NCBI GenBank assembly: GCA_045660385.1
Contig: JAZRDT010000030.1
Location: 35,860 to 99,859 of the forward strand
Reading direction: 5' to 3'
Source: UBA1189 sp045660385
GTDB taxonomy: Bacteria > Bacteroidota > Bacteroidia > Bacteroidales > Bacteroidaceae
DNA length: 64,000 bases
Shown here: one piece after another, positions 33,529-42,263 of the stretch
Position numbering within the stretch: the first letter of the stretch is position 1
Layout: every line of letters begins with the position of its first letter
Position numbers and translations under genes: made by a program
The notes under the pieces: generated by a model
What the model was told of the DNA's origin: nothing
The model's input: only the letters and a program-made list of their open reading frames with translations
Databases searched by the model: none

Positions 33529-33572
33529 GTCCCCCTAGGTTAGGGGGACGAGCGCAGCGGAGGGGGTATCTT
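33529..33572. repeat. Palindromic-element fragment over the 3' end of DUF559 gene
   Basis: GTCCCCC TAGGTTA GGGGGAC followed by GAGCGCAGCGGAGGGGGTA. On the minus strand it encodes the last dozen residues and stop of the DUF559 protein. Confidence 0.85.
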
Positions 33573-33972
33573 GCTGTGCTGTTAGTATTTCTCCAGTAGA
33601 AAGGGCTTGTATTGTTTGGCTGATAGTGTTTATGACCTCTTCTGGGTGATTGAAGATATCACAGTTCTCAAACCGGATGGTGCGGATGCTGTGCTGCCTA
33701 AACAAATAATCAGTACGTATATCATCATGCATGTCCCCTACAGAGGTGAAATGATCATGACCATCTAATTCTATGCATAGACGTATTTGGGGACAATAAA
33801 AATCAAGAATATAGGGTCCGACAGAATGCTGGCGTCGGAACTTCATGCCCAAAACTTGCTTGTTTTTAAGTAAATTCCAAAGGACAGATTCTGCGGACGT
33901 GGAATTGTTTCGCAGTTCTTTCCTATTGGAAAGCATGTTTTGGTTGTTGTATTCGTAACTTTTATTGTTCAT
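33535..33972 (-). CDS. DUF559 (Vsr-like fold) endonuclease-domain protein
   Basis: A 145-residue protein. The core has E29 in SAESVLWNLL, KFRRQ (45-49), the D57-F-Y and E68-L-D-G-x-x-H pair (YILDFYC...CIELDGHDH) and D84...RTDYL, the PD-(D/E)XK-like pattern of DUF559 proteins related to Vsr mismatch endonucleases. Biological roles are poorly known. The last residues (TPSAALVPLT) come from a palindromic element, so the C-terminus was extended or replaced. Elements in the same orientation lie on both sides (33529-33572, 34000-34175), making it a third solitary passenger gene among the repeats. Confidence 0.85.
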   Translation of the reverse strand: MNNKSYEYNNQNMLSNRKELRNNSTSAESVLWNLLKNKQVLGMKFRRQHSVGPYILDFYCPQIRLCIELDGHDHFTSVGDMHDDIRTDYLFRQHSIRTIRFENCDIFNHPEEVINTISQTIQALSTGEILTAQQDTPSAALVPLT

Positions 33973-33999
33973 TTTACATCTTTTGTTTTTCCATTTATT

Positions 34000-34205
34000 G
34001 TCCCCCTAAGTTAGGGGGACGAGCGTAGCGGAGGGGATTGTTCTATTCTACCACCTCCCCCCTTTGGGGTACTCCTCCTAATCTAGGAGGAGAAATCGTG
34101 GAGTCCGCGTCGGCCTAATCTAGGAGGAGAATTTGTGGTGCAGTTCCGCGTCGGCCTCCTAATCTAGGAGGAGAACTGTAGACCGTAGACCGTTGACTTT
34201 AGACC
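34000..34205. repeat. Palindromic-element cluster between DUF559 gene and fabD
   Basis: GTCCCCC TAAGTTA GGGGGAC (34000-34020), ACCACCTCCCCCC, three CTCCT...AGGAG hairpins separated by CGCGTCGGCCT, then TAGACCGTAGACCG heptamers to about 34205. No gene. Confidence 0.85.
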
Positions 34206-34228
34206 ATAAAGTTTTGACCTTCGAAAGA

Positions 34229-35089
34229 TTACCTAATCTTTCGAACCAACCCCGTCAGGACGTTGCCCGGACCGCATTCGGTGAAGGACTCGGCACCGGC
34301 GGCACGCATATTCAGGACGCTCTGTGTCCAGCGGACGGGAGCGGTGAGCTGTGCGATGAGGTTGGCCTTGATCTCTTCGGGATCGGTATGGGGAAGGGCG
34401 TCTACATTCTGATATACGGGGCACTGGGGGGTGTGGAACTCGGTGGCCTGAATGGCGGCAGCGAGTTCGACCTTGGCGGGATCCATCAACGGAGAGTGGA
34501 AGGCGCCACCTACGCTCAAGGGTAGAGCACGCTTGGCTCCGGCCTCGGTGAGCTTGGCACAGGCGAGCTGGATGCCCTCGAGGCTACCTGAGATGACTAC
34601 CTGGCCGGGACAGTTGTAGTTGGCCGCAACGACGGTGTGGCCGCTGGCGGTGATCTCCTGGCATACGCTCTCGATGGTGTCGTCGGGCAAACCGATGATG
34701 GCGGCCATCGTGGAGGGTTGCATCTCGCAGGCTTTCTGCATGGCCATGGCGCGGGCATAGACGAGCTTGAGGCCATCCTCGAAGGTGAGGGCGCGGCTGG
34801 CTACCATGGCCGAGAACTCGCCCAGGGAGTGGCCGGCAACCATGTCGGGACAGAAGTCGTCGCCCATGCAGAGGGCGGTGATGACGGAGTGGAGGAACAC
34901 GGCGGGCTGGGTCACCTTGGTCTGGCGAAGCTCTTCGTCGGTGCCTGCAAACATGATATCGGTGATGCGAAAGCCGAGTATGTCGTTGGCTTTCTCAAAA
35001 AGTTCCTTCGCTAAAGGGGAGGTTTCGTAAAGGTCTTTGCCCATTCCTGAGAACTGGGCTCCCTGACCGGGGAAAACAAATGATTTCAT
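34229..35089 (-). CDS. fabD: Malonyl-CoA:ACP transacylase
   Basis: A 286-residue enzyme, the normal length. FPGQGAQ at 6-12, catalytic S88 in GHSLGEFSAM and H198 in GAFHSPLM are all present. It moves malonyl from CoA to acyl carrier protein for fatty-acid synthesis in the cytoplasm. It is single here, with a promoter at 35174-35202 that overlaps the divergent promoter of the polysaccharide operon. Downstream lies repeat DNA rather than fab genes. Confidence 0.96.
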   Translation of the reverse strand: MKSFVFPGQGAQFSGMGKDLYETSPLAKELFEKANDILGFRITDIMFAGTDEELRQTKVTQPAVFLHSVITALCMGDDFCPDMVAGHSLGEFSAMVASRALTFEDGLKLVYARAMAMQKACEMQPSTMAAIIGLPDDTIESVCQEITASGHTVVAANYNCPGQVVISGSLEGIQLACAKLTEAGAKRALPLSVGGAFHSPLMDPAKVELAAAIQATEFHTPQCPVYQNVDALPHTDPEEIKANLIAQLTAPVRWTQSVLNMRAAGAESFTECGPGNVLTGLVRKIR

Positions 35090-35173
35090 AATTTAGTCTT
35101 TTTTAATAGGTTAAATGTCTTATTATATCGGTTGTAATGCATTCTAAAGGGGGTTGTGTGTGAAAAAATCACG

Positions 35174-35202
35174 CAAAGATAATAATTTTTATTGTATTCA
35201 AC
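35174..35202 (-). promoter_or_regulatory. fabD promoter
   Basis: On the minus strand GTTG (35199-35202) and TATCTTTG (35174-35181), exact TAnnTTTG, about 85 bp before the fabD start. Confidence 0.78.
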
Positions 35203-35221
35203 CGAAAATATACTACCTTTG
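35192..35221 (+). promoter_or_regulatory. Promoter of polysaccharide export operon
   Basis: TTG at 35192-35194 and TACCTTTG at 35214-35221; the -33 region overlaps that of the divergent fabD promoter, so the two may interfere with each other. Confidence 0.78.
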
Positions 35222-35303
35222 TGCGATAAAATAAAATTGAATACAATATTAAATAGATGCGCGCGTTTATCTTATATATAGACAAGATTTGAACGCAGAG
35301 ATA

Positions 35304-35951
35304 ATGGATATGGAAGATATAACTACTGTGACAGACGCAAATGCAGAATACAAGGATGCGATGAATGGGGCGCAACGCGCCGTGAAGCGATTGATTGATA
35401 TCGTGGTTGCATTTTGCGGTATTGTGATATTGTCGCCCGTACTGCTCATCGTGTACATCATTATCCTATGCACTGGAGGTGAAGCGATATTCAAGCAGGA
35501 ACGTGTGGGATATAAGGGGAAAACATTTACGATATATAAGTTCCGTACGATGAAGAAGGATGCTGAGAAGCATGGTATCCCGCGTACGGAGGCTGAACGA
35601 CTGGGACAGATGACTAAGGTGGGACGATTCTTGCGTGAACACCACCTGGATGAGCTGCCGCAGATGTTTAACGTGCTCAACGGCGACATGACGCTGGTGG
35701 GTCCGCGTCCGGAACGTCAGGTGTTTATCGACAAGATCATGGAGGTGGCGCCGCACTATGTGCATGTGTACAAGATGCGACCGGGATTGACCTCGAACGC
35801 GACCTTGTATAACGGGTATACCGACACGATGGAGAAGATGATTACCCGACTGAACATGGACTTGGAGTATCTGACCACACGTTCGCTGTGGGGGGACTTC
35901 ACGATCGTGTGCAAAACCGCTTTCTCAATCATCAGCGGTAAGAAATTTTAA
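35304..35951 (+). CDS. Undecaprenyl-phosphate sugar phosphotransferase (initiating enzyme)
   Basis: A 215-residue PF02397 family protein. One hydrophobic helix (IDIVVAFCGIVILSPVLLIVYIIIL), then the conserved catalytic region: QERVGYKGKTFTIYKFRTM, HHLDELPQMFNVLNGDMTLVGPRPE and MRPGLT. It transfers a sugar-1-phosphate from UDP-sugar to undecaprenyl phosphate, starting synthesis of each repeat unit on the inner membrane. The short form (PglC/WcaJ-C type) is seen. The ATG at 35304 is preferred over an upstream TTG. First gene of the operon that goes on with Wza and Wzz-like proteins. Confidence 0.92.
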   Translation: MDMEDITTVTDANAEYKDAMNGAQRAVKRLIDIVVAFCGIVILSPVLLIVYIIILCTGGEAIFKQERVGYKGKTFTIYKFRTMKKDAEKHGIPRTEAERLGQMTKVGRFLREHHLDELPQMFNVLNGDMTLVGPRPERQVFIDKIMEVAPHYVHVYKMRPGLTSNATLYNGYTDTMEKMITRLNMDLEYLTTRSLWGDFTIVCKTAFSIISGKKF

Positions 35952-35976
35952 TTAGCAACTTATCTGGAAACGAAAA

Positions 35977-38460
35977 ATGAAGAAATTTTCGCTTTTGCTT
36001 TTCTTTTTGTTATGTGTTGGCGTGGTGTCGGCACAGAAAATGAGCGATGACCAAGTAATTGAATATGTGATGGCTGCCCAGGAAAAGGGCGAGAGCCAGC
36101 AACAGATAGCCAAGGACTTGCTGCGCAAGGGGGTGACCATGGACCAGGTGAACCGCATCAAACGGAAAATGGAGAACCAGAAGGCGACGGGCGTGGGCGC
36201 TACGATGACCGAAAAGGAGCGCACACGAAAGGCTCCAAACAAGAATGGGGCCGTGGAACTGCAGAGCACCAAGGAGGAAAAGGGTAAGATGAACACCGCT
36301 GAACGTGAGGAGATGATGGGGGAGGAGCTGGATTTTCTGTTCCCGGACTCGACGTTGATGTTTATGGCGGAGGAGAAGAAGAAAAAGGAGATCTTCGGTC
36401 ATCGCATCTTCCAGAACAAGGATGTGGCCTTCGAAGCAAGCTATAACCTGCCCACTCCGGCCAACTATAAGTTGGGTTCGGGCGATGAGGTGGTAATCGA
36501 TATCTGGGGCGCCTCACAGTCGACCATTCAGGAGACAATCTCTCCCGATGGTAACATCTATGTGGAGAACCTGGGACCGGTGCACCTGAGCGGACTGACG
36601 GTGACACAGGCTAATAACTACCTGAAGAAGCAGCTGGGACAAATATACTCGAGCATCAGTGGCGATGAACCGGAATCGAACATCCGTCTGTCGCTGGCGC
36701 AGAACCGTACCATCCAGGTGCATGTGATGGGTGAGGTGGAGAACCCTGGAACCTATACGATGTCGTCGTTTGCTACGATCTTTAACGCGCTGTACCAGGC
36801 TGGTGGCGTGAATGAGGTGGGTACGCTGCGTGAGGTGAAGGTGTACCGCAACGACAAGATGGTGGCTACCTATGACGTGTATGACTTTATCCTGAACGGT
36901 AACTCGGATATGGGTATCCGACTGGAGGATAACGACGTGGTGTCGGTGGATGCATACAAGAATCTGGTGAGTGTGACGGGTAACGTGAAGCGCCCGATGT
37001 ACTATGAGGTGCTGGACAACGAGACCTTGGAGCAGCTGATGAAATATGCCGGCGGATTTGCTGGCAATGCCTACAAGGAGGATGTGCGACTGATACGTAA
37101 CGGTAAGCGTGAACGTGAGATATATACGTTGAACACGGCTGAACAGCAGAACTTTATACTGGCCGATGGTGACTCGGTGTCGGTGGACTCGATTATGCCT
37201 TCGTTTGCCAATATGGTGGAGGTGAAGGGTGCGGTGTACCGCCCCGGACAGTTCCAGATGGACGGTCGTGTGAACACGGTGAAGCAGTTGATTGAGTGTG
37301 CGGGCGGACTGAAGGATGATGCTTTCATGAACCGTGCCATCCTGAACCGACGCAACCCGAACAATACGATGGAGAACCTGGCGATCAACCTGGAGGAGCT
37401 GATGAGCGGAAAGGCGGCTGATGTGGCGCTGCGAAAGAATGACGTGCTGCTGGTGCCGAGCCTGTTTGATGTGCAGGAGGTGCAGACGGTGACCATCTTT
37501 GGTGAGGTGGCTTTCCCCGGTACGTATGAATATGTGGAGAATATGTCGGTGGAGGACTTCATCGTGAATGCGGGTGGTCTGACCGAAGCGGCTTCAACAG
37601 CGAAGGTGGATGTGGCACGACGCGTGAAGAACTCACGTGCGACATCGGCCAGCGATACGATTTCGCATATGTATTCGTTTGCCATCAGCGACGGACTCAT
37701 CGTGGAGGGTAACCCGAACTTTACTCTGATGCCTTTCGATGAGGTGTATGTGCGCAAGAGTCCGGGTTACTTCAAGCAGGAGAACGTGGTGATCGAGGGT
37801 GAGGTGCTGTTTAATGGTACCTATGCTCTGGAGAAGAAAAACCAGCGATTGAGCGAACTGGTGGCCAGTGCGGGCGGATTGACGCCGCAGGCGTATGCGC
37901 AGGGTGCACGACTGGTGCGTGCCATGACCGACGAGGAGAAGATGCGACTGGAGACGACCATGGAGACTTCGCTGCAGTTGGCGAAGGACAAGGCCGACTC
38001 GCTGGCTATTCGTAATAAAATCATGAACCAAACGGACTATCCGGTAGGTATTGAGCTGGACAAGGCGCTGGCTAAGCCCGGATCGGATGCCGACGTGACA
38101 TTGCGTGACGGAGACCGACTGATCATTCCCCAGTACTCGAACACAGTGAAGATGAGCGGTGAGGTGATGTATGTGAATACGGTGTCGTACAAGAAGGGCA
38201 AAGGATTGAGATACTACCTGGATCAGGCGGGTGGATATAGCAACGAGGCGAAGAAATCGAAGGTGTATATCGTGTATATGAACGGTACGGTGGCTCGTGC
38301 TAACCGACTGAACCGTAACGCGATACAGCCGGGATGCGAAATTGTGGTGCCCATCAAGGATAGAGAGAGAATGAAGACTACCGAGATCTTGAGCTTGGGA
38401 TCTACATCGGCTTCGTTGGCTACCGTAATTATTGCATTGACGAATATACTTAGGAAGTAA
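35977..38460 (+). CDS. Wza-like outer-membrane polysaccharide export protein, multiple SLBB domains
   Basis: An 827-residue secreted protein: signal peptide to SAQ (1-20), a helical region with an LLRKGVT motif common in Bacteroidales members, the polysaccharide export motif YKLGSGDEVVIDIWG...ETISPDGNIYVENLGPVHLSGLT (about 165-205), then several SLBB domains (VMGEVENPGTY, VTGNVKRPMYYEV, VKGAVYRPGQF, IFGEVAFPGTYEY, IEGEVLFNGTY, MSGEVMYVNTV) and a C-terminal hydrophobic helix. It forms the outer-membrane channel for polysaccharide. It is 25 bp after the sugar transferase. Longer than Escherichia coli Wza because of extra SLBB repeats, as is usual in this order. Confidence 0.92.
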   Translation: MKKFSLLLFFLLCVGVVSAQKMSDDQVIEYVMAAQEKGESQQQIAKDLLRKGVTMDQVNRIKRKMENQKATGVGATMTEKERTRKAPNKNGAVELQSTKEEKGKMNTAEREEMMGEELDFLFPDSTLMFMAEEKKKKEIFGHRIFQNKDVAFEASYNLPTPANYKLGSGDEVVIDIWGASQSTIQETISPDGNIYVENLGPVHLSGLTVTQANNYLKKQLGQIYSSISGDEPESNIRLSLAQNRTIQVHVMGEVENPGTYTMSSFATIFNALYQAGGVNEVGTLREVKVYRNDKMVATYDVYDFILNGNSDMGIRLEDNDVVSVDAYKNLVSVTGNVKRPMYYEVLDNETLEQLMKYAGGFAGNAYKEDVRLIRNGKREREIYTLNTAEQQNFILADGDSVSVDSIMPSFANMVEVKGAVYRPGQFQMDGRVNTVKQLIECAGGLKDDAFMNRAILNRRNPNNTMENLAINLEELMSGKAADVALRKNDVLLVPSLFDVQEVQTVTIFGEVAFPGTYEYVENMSVEDFIVNAGGLTEAASTAKVDVARRVKNSRATSASDTISHMYSFAISDGLIVEGNPNFTLMPFDEVYVRKSPGYFKQENVVIEGEVLFNGTYALEKKNQRLSELVASAGGLTPQAYAQGARLVRAMTDEEKMRLETTMETSLQLAKDKADSLAIRNKIMNQTDYPVGIELDKALAKPGSDADVTLRDGDRLIIPQYSNTVKMSGEVMYVNTVSYKKGKGLRYYLDQAGGYSNEAKKSKVYIVYMNGTVARANRLNRNAIQPGCEIVVPIKDRERMKTTEILSLGSTSASLATVIIALTNILRK

Positions 38461-38671
38461 AAACGTAGGCTTTTGGCCGTTAGCTGTTAGCTTTTGGCTG
38501 TTAGCTGTTAGCTGTTAGCTGTTAGCTTTTGGCTACCCTCCGGATGGAGACCATAGACTGTCGACTTTTGGCTTTTGGCCGTTAGCTGTTAGCTGTTAGC
38601 TTTTGGAAACCTTCCGGATGGAGACCGTAGACCGTTGACTGTTGACCGTAGACTAAATAAAAAAACTGCAT
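38461..38671 (+). repeat. TTAGCTG-type heptamer array inside the export operon
   Basis: Long runs of GTTAGCT / TTTGGCT / TTTGGCC heptamers, two CCTCCGGATGG / CTTCCGGATGG caps, and GTAGACCGTTGACC heptamers at the end. It separates the Wza and Wzz-like genes. These heptamers carry stops in both orientations, unlike the arrays found inside genes. Confidence 0.9.
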
Positions 38672-39748
38672 ATGAACGAGACTCGTAATACACGTAGTGA
38701 GATAGATATTGTAGGGCTGGTACTCTTGTTGTGGAGTAAGCGCAAACGGATTATCACGAACTGCTTTATCGGTGGGGTGCTGGCTATCATTGTGGCTTAT
38801 AGCATTCCCAAACAGTATACTTCGACCGTGGTGATGGCACCGGAGACTTCGTCGGCTTCGAACGCTTCGGGTGGCCTCGGGGCATTGGCTTCGATGGCGG
38901 GATTCAACCTGGGCGGATTGTCGGGTGGTGAGGATGCGTTGTATCCGGAACTGTATCCGCAGATTGTGTCGTCGACTCCCTTCTTGTGTGACCTGATGGG
39001 TCTGCAGATTGAAACGAAGGAGGGCGAGTTGTGTACGACGTTGTATGACTACCTGAGCAAGCACCAGAAGAAGACTTGGTGGAGCAAGGTGATAAAGGCT
39101 CCCATCAAGATGGTGAAGAAGATGTTCGGCAAGGTGGAGGAGGATACGATTATCCCTGCACGAGGTCAGGAGATGGCGTTCACACGCAAGCAGTATCTTA
39201 TGTTGCAGGCGTTGAACGAACTGATAGTGGTGTCGGTGGACAAGGGTAACTTTGTGATTACGTTGCATGTGACCATGCAGGACCCGAAGGTGGCTGCCTA
39301 CGTGGCAAGCGTGGTGGCTGATAAACTGCAGGAGTATATCGGTACCTATCGCTCGGCAAAGGCGCGAAAGGATCTGACTTATACGGAGATGCTGTATAAG
39401 GAGGCACAGGAGAAATATTATGCCGCCCAGCAGGCGTATGCCACCTATGTGGATCAGCACCAGGGGGTGGTGAAGATGCAGTATCAGATAGAGCAGAACC
39501 GATTGTCGAACGAACAGGACTTGGCTTTCGGGGTATATAACCAGTTGGCACAACAGCTGGAAATGGCTCGTGCCAAGGTGGCCGAGAGTACACCGGTGTG
39601 TGTAATCATGCAGCCGGCGTTCATGCCTGTAAAGGCTTCGTCGCCCAAGAAGATGATGATGGGACTGCTGTATGTGTTCCTCGCTGGATTCGGAACGGTG
39701 GCATGGATTATCGTAAAGGATCGTATCATTGATAGCCACAAGGGCTGA
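38672..39748 (+). CDS. Wzz/Wzc-like chain-length determinant, no kinase domain
   Basis: A 358-residue inner-membrane protein of the Wzz family: a first transmembrane helix (about 28-47, ITNCFIGGVLAIIVAYSIP), a large periplasmic region with coiled-coil helices (KARKDLTYTEMLYKEAQEKYYAAQQAYATYV), a Pro-rich second membrane segment after PAFMPVKASSPKK and a short tail. It sets polysaccharide chain length together with the polymerase and export channel. There is no C-terminal tyrosine kinase, unlike Wzc. It is separated from the Wza gene by a 211-bp heptamer array, which may affect co-transcription. Confidence 0.88.
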   Translation: MNETRNTRSEIDIVGLVLLLWSKRKRIITNCFIGGVLAIIVAYSIPKQYTSTVVMAPETSSASNASGGLGALASMAGFNLGGLSGGEDALYPELYPQIVSSTPFLCDLMGLQIETKEGELCTTLYDYLSKHQKKTWWSKVIKAPIKMVKKMFGKVEEDTIIPARGQEMAFTRKQYLMLQALNELIVVSVDKGNFVITLHVTMQDPKVAAYVASVVADKLQEYIGTYRSAKARKDLTYTEMLYKEAQEKYYAAQQAYATYVDQHQGVVKMQYQIEQNRLSNEQDLAFGVYNQLAQQLEMARAKVAESTPVCVIMQPAFMPVKASSPKKMMMGLLYVFLAGFGTVAWIIVKDRIIDSHKG

Positions 39749-39777
39749 TAGATAGGGCTTGTATGTAGGCTTGCGGT

Positions 39778-41016
39778 ATGGGTGGATTTCAGGATATACT
39801 GATTCTCGTGTCGTTTTTAATAGAGGTGGCGGTGCTGCTCTATCTGGAACTGAAGGCATGGAGGTCGTTGTATACGCCGCTCATTTTCTTGATGGTGCCC
39901 TATTCGATCATATTGCTTATCTCCATAGCAATATCTGGAAACTTCGGCTTTGTGGATTTCTACTATCCCAGTATCTTTATCTGGAGTGTTGGATTGGTGC
40001 TTTTTGCCATACCCAGTTATGTGTTGGCTTTTGTGTTGCAAAAACATAACCGACCGCTGAATAGCAGCATGGCTGAGGAGGATATGCCGAAGCTGATAGT
40101 GTATATAGCTGTATTTGTTATATTGCTGTTTGTGTGGAGATTCAGATCGGTGAATGGTGCTTTCCCTATTGGGTCGCGCGACTTTGGTGATGAACTTTGT
40201 GGTAAGGGTATTTGGGGACACTTGCGTCAATTGTCTTTGCCTATTTTGATGATGTCAATCTACTTCGTGGACCGACAGAGGTGGTGGTTGTGGCTGATCA
40301 TTGTTCCGATATTTATTATTGCTGTTCTGTATCAGATTTTGGGTTGGCTCATCATTCCTTGTCTGGTAGGTATCATGCTCAGACTATATACAGGGAAGAC
40401 GAAACTGAGGCTGTCGCTAATGTTGTATGTCGTATTAGGTGTGGCTGTGGTATTCTTAGGGTCGTATGTGATTTCGTTGGTGCTGGTGGAGGAGAATGAT
40501 CTGGATAATGAGGTGTTGTCGTTTATCTTCAGAAACTTTATTCATTATCTGACGAGTGGTACGTTAGGACTCAGTGTGGATATGGAACTCGGATTTCCCG
40601 ATGAGGGCGAATTTGATATGGTGATTGCCCAGCTTGTAAATATTGCAAGAGCATTGACGGGGAGTGGTGAGCTGATAGTTCCATTGAATCCCTATTACTA
40701 TAATACGGGATTTAATCTGACCAATGTGCGTACATTCTTCGGAACAGTGCTTATCAATGCTGATTATGTGACGTTTGCGCTGTTTGTGCTCTTTGTGAGT
40801 AGTGCTATATATCTGATGAAGGTTGCAACGATACGATTCAACAATATATATGTGTATACGGCCTATTTCTTTGAGTGCGGATTGCTATTCATGGGATGGT
40901 TCGACTCCTATTTTGCCAGTTTGTCGGTGATTGAGATTCCTATGCTATCGCTGGCTTTATGGCTGCTGTGTAAGCTATGTAAGCCTAAAATGAACGAACT
41001 AAAATTGCAAGAATGA
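39778..41016 (+). CDS. Wzy-like polysaccharide polymerase (membrane protein)
   Basis: A 412-residue integral membrane protein with about eleven hydrophobic helices and a long loop (about 255-320) containing a SGTLGLSVDME...NPYYYNTGFNLTNVRTFFG region, which is the layout of Wzy polymerases. Sequence is not of the Wzy_C type seen at 7904. The gene lies 29 bp after the chain-length gene and overlaps the Wzx flippase by 4 bp, which strongly supports a polymerase role. Family assignment rests on topology and context. Confidence 0.75.
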   Translation: MGGFQDILILVSFLIEVAVLLYLELKAWRSLYTPLIFLMVPYSIILLISIAISGNFGFVDFYYPSIFIWSVGLVLFAIPSYVLAFVLQKHNRPLNSSMAEEDMPKLIVYIAVFVILLFVWRFRSVNGAFPIGSRDFGDELCGKGIWGHLRQLSLPILMMSIYFVDRQRWWLWLIIVPIFIIAVLYQILGWLIIPCLVGIMLRLYTGKTKLRLSLMLYVVLGVAVVFLGSYVISLVLVEENDLDNEVLSFIFRNFIHYLTSGTLGLSVDMELGFPDEGEFDMVIAQLVNIARALTGSGELIVPLNPYYYNTGFNLTNVRTFFGTVLINADYVTFALFVLFVSSAIYLMKVATIRFNNIYVYTAYFFECGLLFMGWFDSYFASLSVIEIPMLSLALWLLCKLCKPKMNELKLQE

Positions 41017-42263
41017 ACATTAAGCGCTATCGTCAACTCATAGAAAACTTCTTCTCGCTTTCGATCCTGAATGCGCTGAATGTGTTGTTGCCACTGGTGA
41101 CATTGCCTTATATTCTGCATGTGGTGGGAAAGGCGAACTATGGTGCTTACTCGTATGTGTATGCGGTGTTGCAGTATGTGATTCTGTTCAGTACCTATGG
41201 GTTCAACTTCTCGGCAACGAAGCAGATTTCACAGTGCCGTGACGATGCGGAGAGGGTGGCGCGTATCTATAATGCCGTGACGGCGAGCAAAGGACTGATT
41301 GCCGTCGTGTTGTCGGCATTGCTGCTGATAACCTCCCGCTGGGTGTTCAAGAATGAGGTGGGGGTGATGATGTTTCTCTATGGACTGGGAATGGTCATTG
41401 GTGATGTGCTCACCCCGGTATGGCTTTTTCAGGGGATGGAGAAGATGAGGTATATGACGATGGTGAACGCCTCGTCGAAGATTCTGTTTACGATACTGAT
41501 ATTCCTGGTGGTGCGGGAAAGTGATGACTTCAATGTGCTGATCCTGCTCAACTCGTGCGGCTATCTGCTGGCAGGGGCACTTAGCTTGGGACTGGTGTAC
41601 CGACAGTTTCATCTGCGCCTGCAGAGGACGACGTGGAGGGATATCGTGCTGCAACTGAAGGAGGGTAGTGCGGTGTTTGGCTCTACGTTCGGGATGAACC
41701 TCTATCGAAATGCAAATATCATTATTCTGAAGCAATTTGTGTCGGATGACTTCGTGGGACTATATTCAGCTGCAGAGAAGGTAATAAAGGGATTCCAGTC
41801 TCTTATCTCTCCCGCTGCCCAGGCTTTGTTCCCGCATCTGAGTCTGCGCTTCAAGGGCCAGCCGGTGAAGGAGAATATGCGTTTGCTGCGCCAGATTGCG
41901 CTGCCCTTTACGGGGGTGGTGCTGGTGGTGACCATCGGGGTGTATATATTCGCTCCGCTGATCTCGGATATCCTTTGTGGCAAAGAGTTTGCGGCGTGTG
42001 TGCCGCTCATCCGTATCATGACGCTGGTGATACTCTTTGGTGAAATAAACTACCTGGTGGGTATTGTGGGACTGATCAATATGGATGGTCAACAGTATTT
42101 CTTCCGTTCGGTGATGGTGACGGGTGTGTTCAGCGTGGTGTTCATGCTGCTGATGACGCCGCTGTATGGTGCTGTGGCTGCGGCTTGGGCCATGTCGTTG
42201 TCTGAGGTGCTGCTGTTCTTATTATGTCTGTTTAGTATCTATCGAACAAAGAAACACGCATGA
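41013..42263 (+). CDS. Wzx-type polysaccharide flippase
   Basis: A 416-residue membrane protein with about twelve helices. The start (LSILNALNVLLPLVTLPYIL...GKANYGAYSYV) is the polysaccharide-transport/MATE-like opening, followed by FSTYGFNFSATKQIS, the family signature. It flips undecaprenyl-PP-linked repeat units to the periplasmic face. ATGA overlaps on both sides couple it to the polymerase and the next glycosyltransferase. Confidence 0.92.
   Translation: MNIKRYRQLIENFFSLSILNALNVLLPLVTLPYILHVVGKANYGAYSYVYAVLQYVILFSTYGFNFSATKQISQCRDDAERVARIYNAVTASKGLIAVVLSALLLITSRWVFKNEVGVMMFLYGLGMVIGDVLTPVWLFQGMEKMRYMTMVNASSKILFTILIFLVVRESDDFNVLILLNSCGYLLAGALSLGLVYRQFHLRLQRTTWRDIVLQLKEGSAVFGSTFGMNLYRNANIIILKQFVSDDFVGLYSAAEKVIKGFQSLISPAAQALFPHLSLRFKGQPVKENMRLLRQIALPFTGVVLVVTIGVYIFAPLISDILCGKEFAACVPLIRIMTLVILFGEINYLVGIVGLINMDGQQYFFRSVMVTGVFSVVFMLLMTPLYGAVAAAWAMSLSEVLLFLLCLFSIYRTKKHA

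Noticed and set aside
38582..39859. Long minus-strand frame of 425 residues opposite the chain-length gene
   Set aside because: It is antisense to a well-supported Wzz-like gene and has no domain or export signal; its C-terminal part reads repeat DNA.
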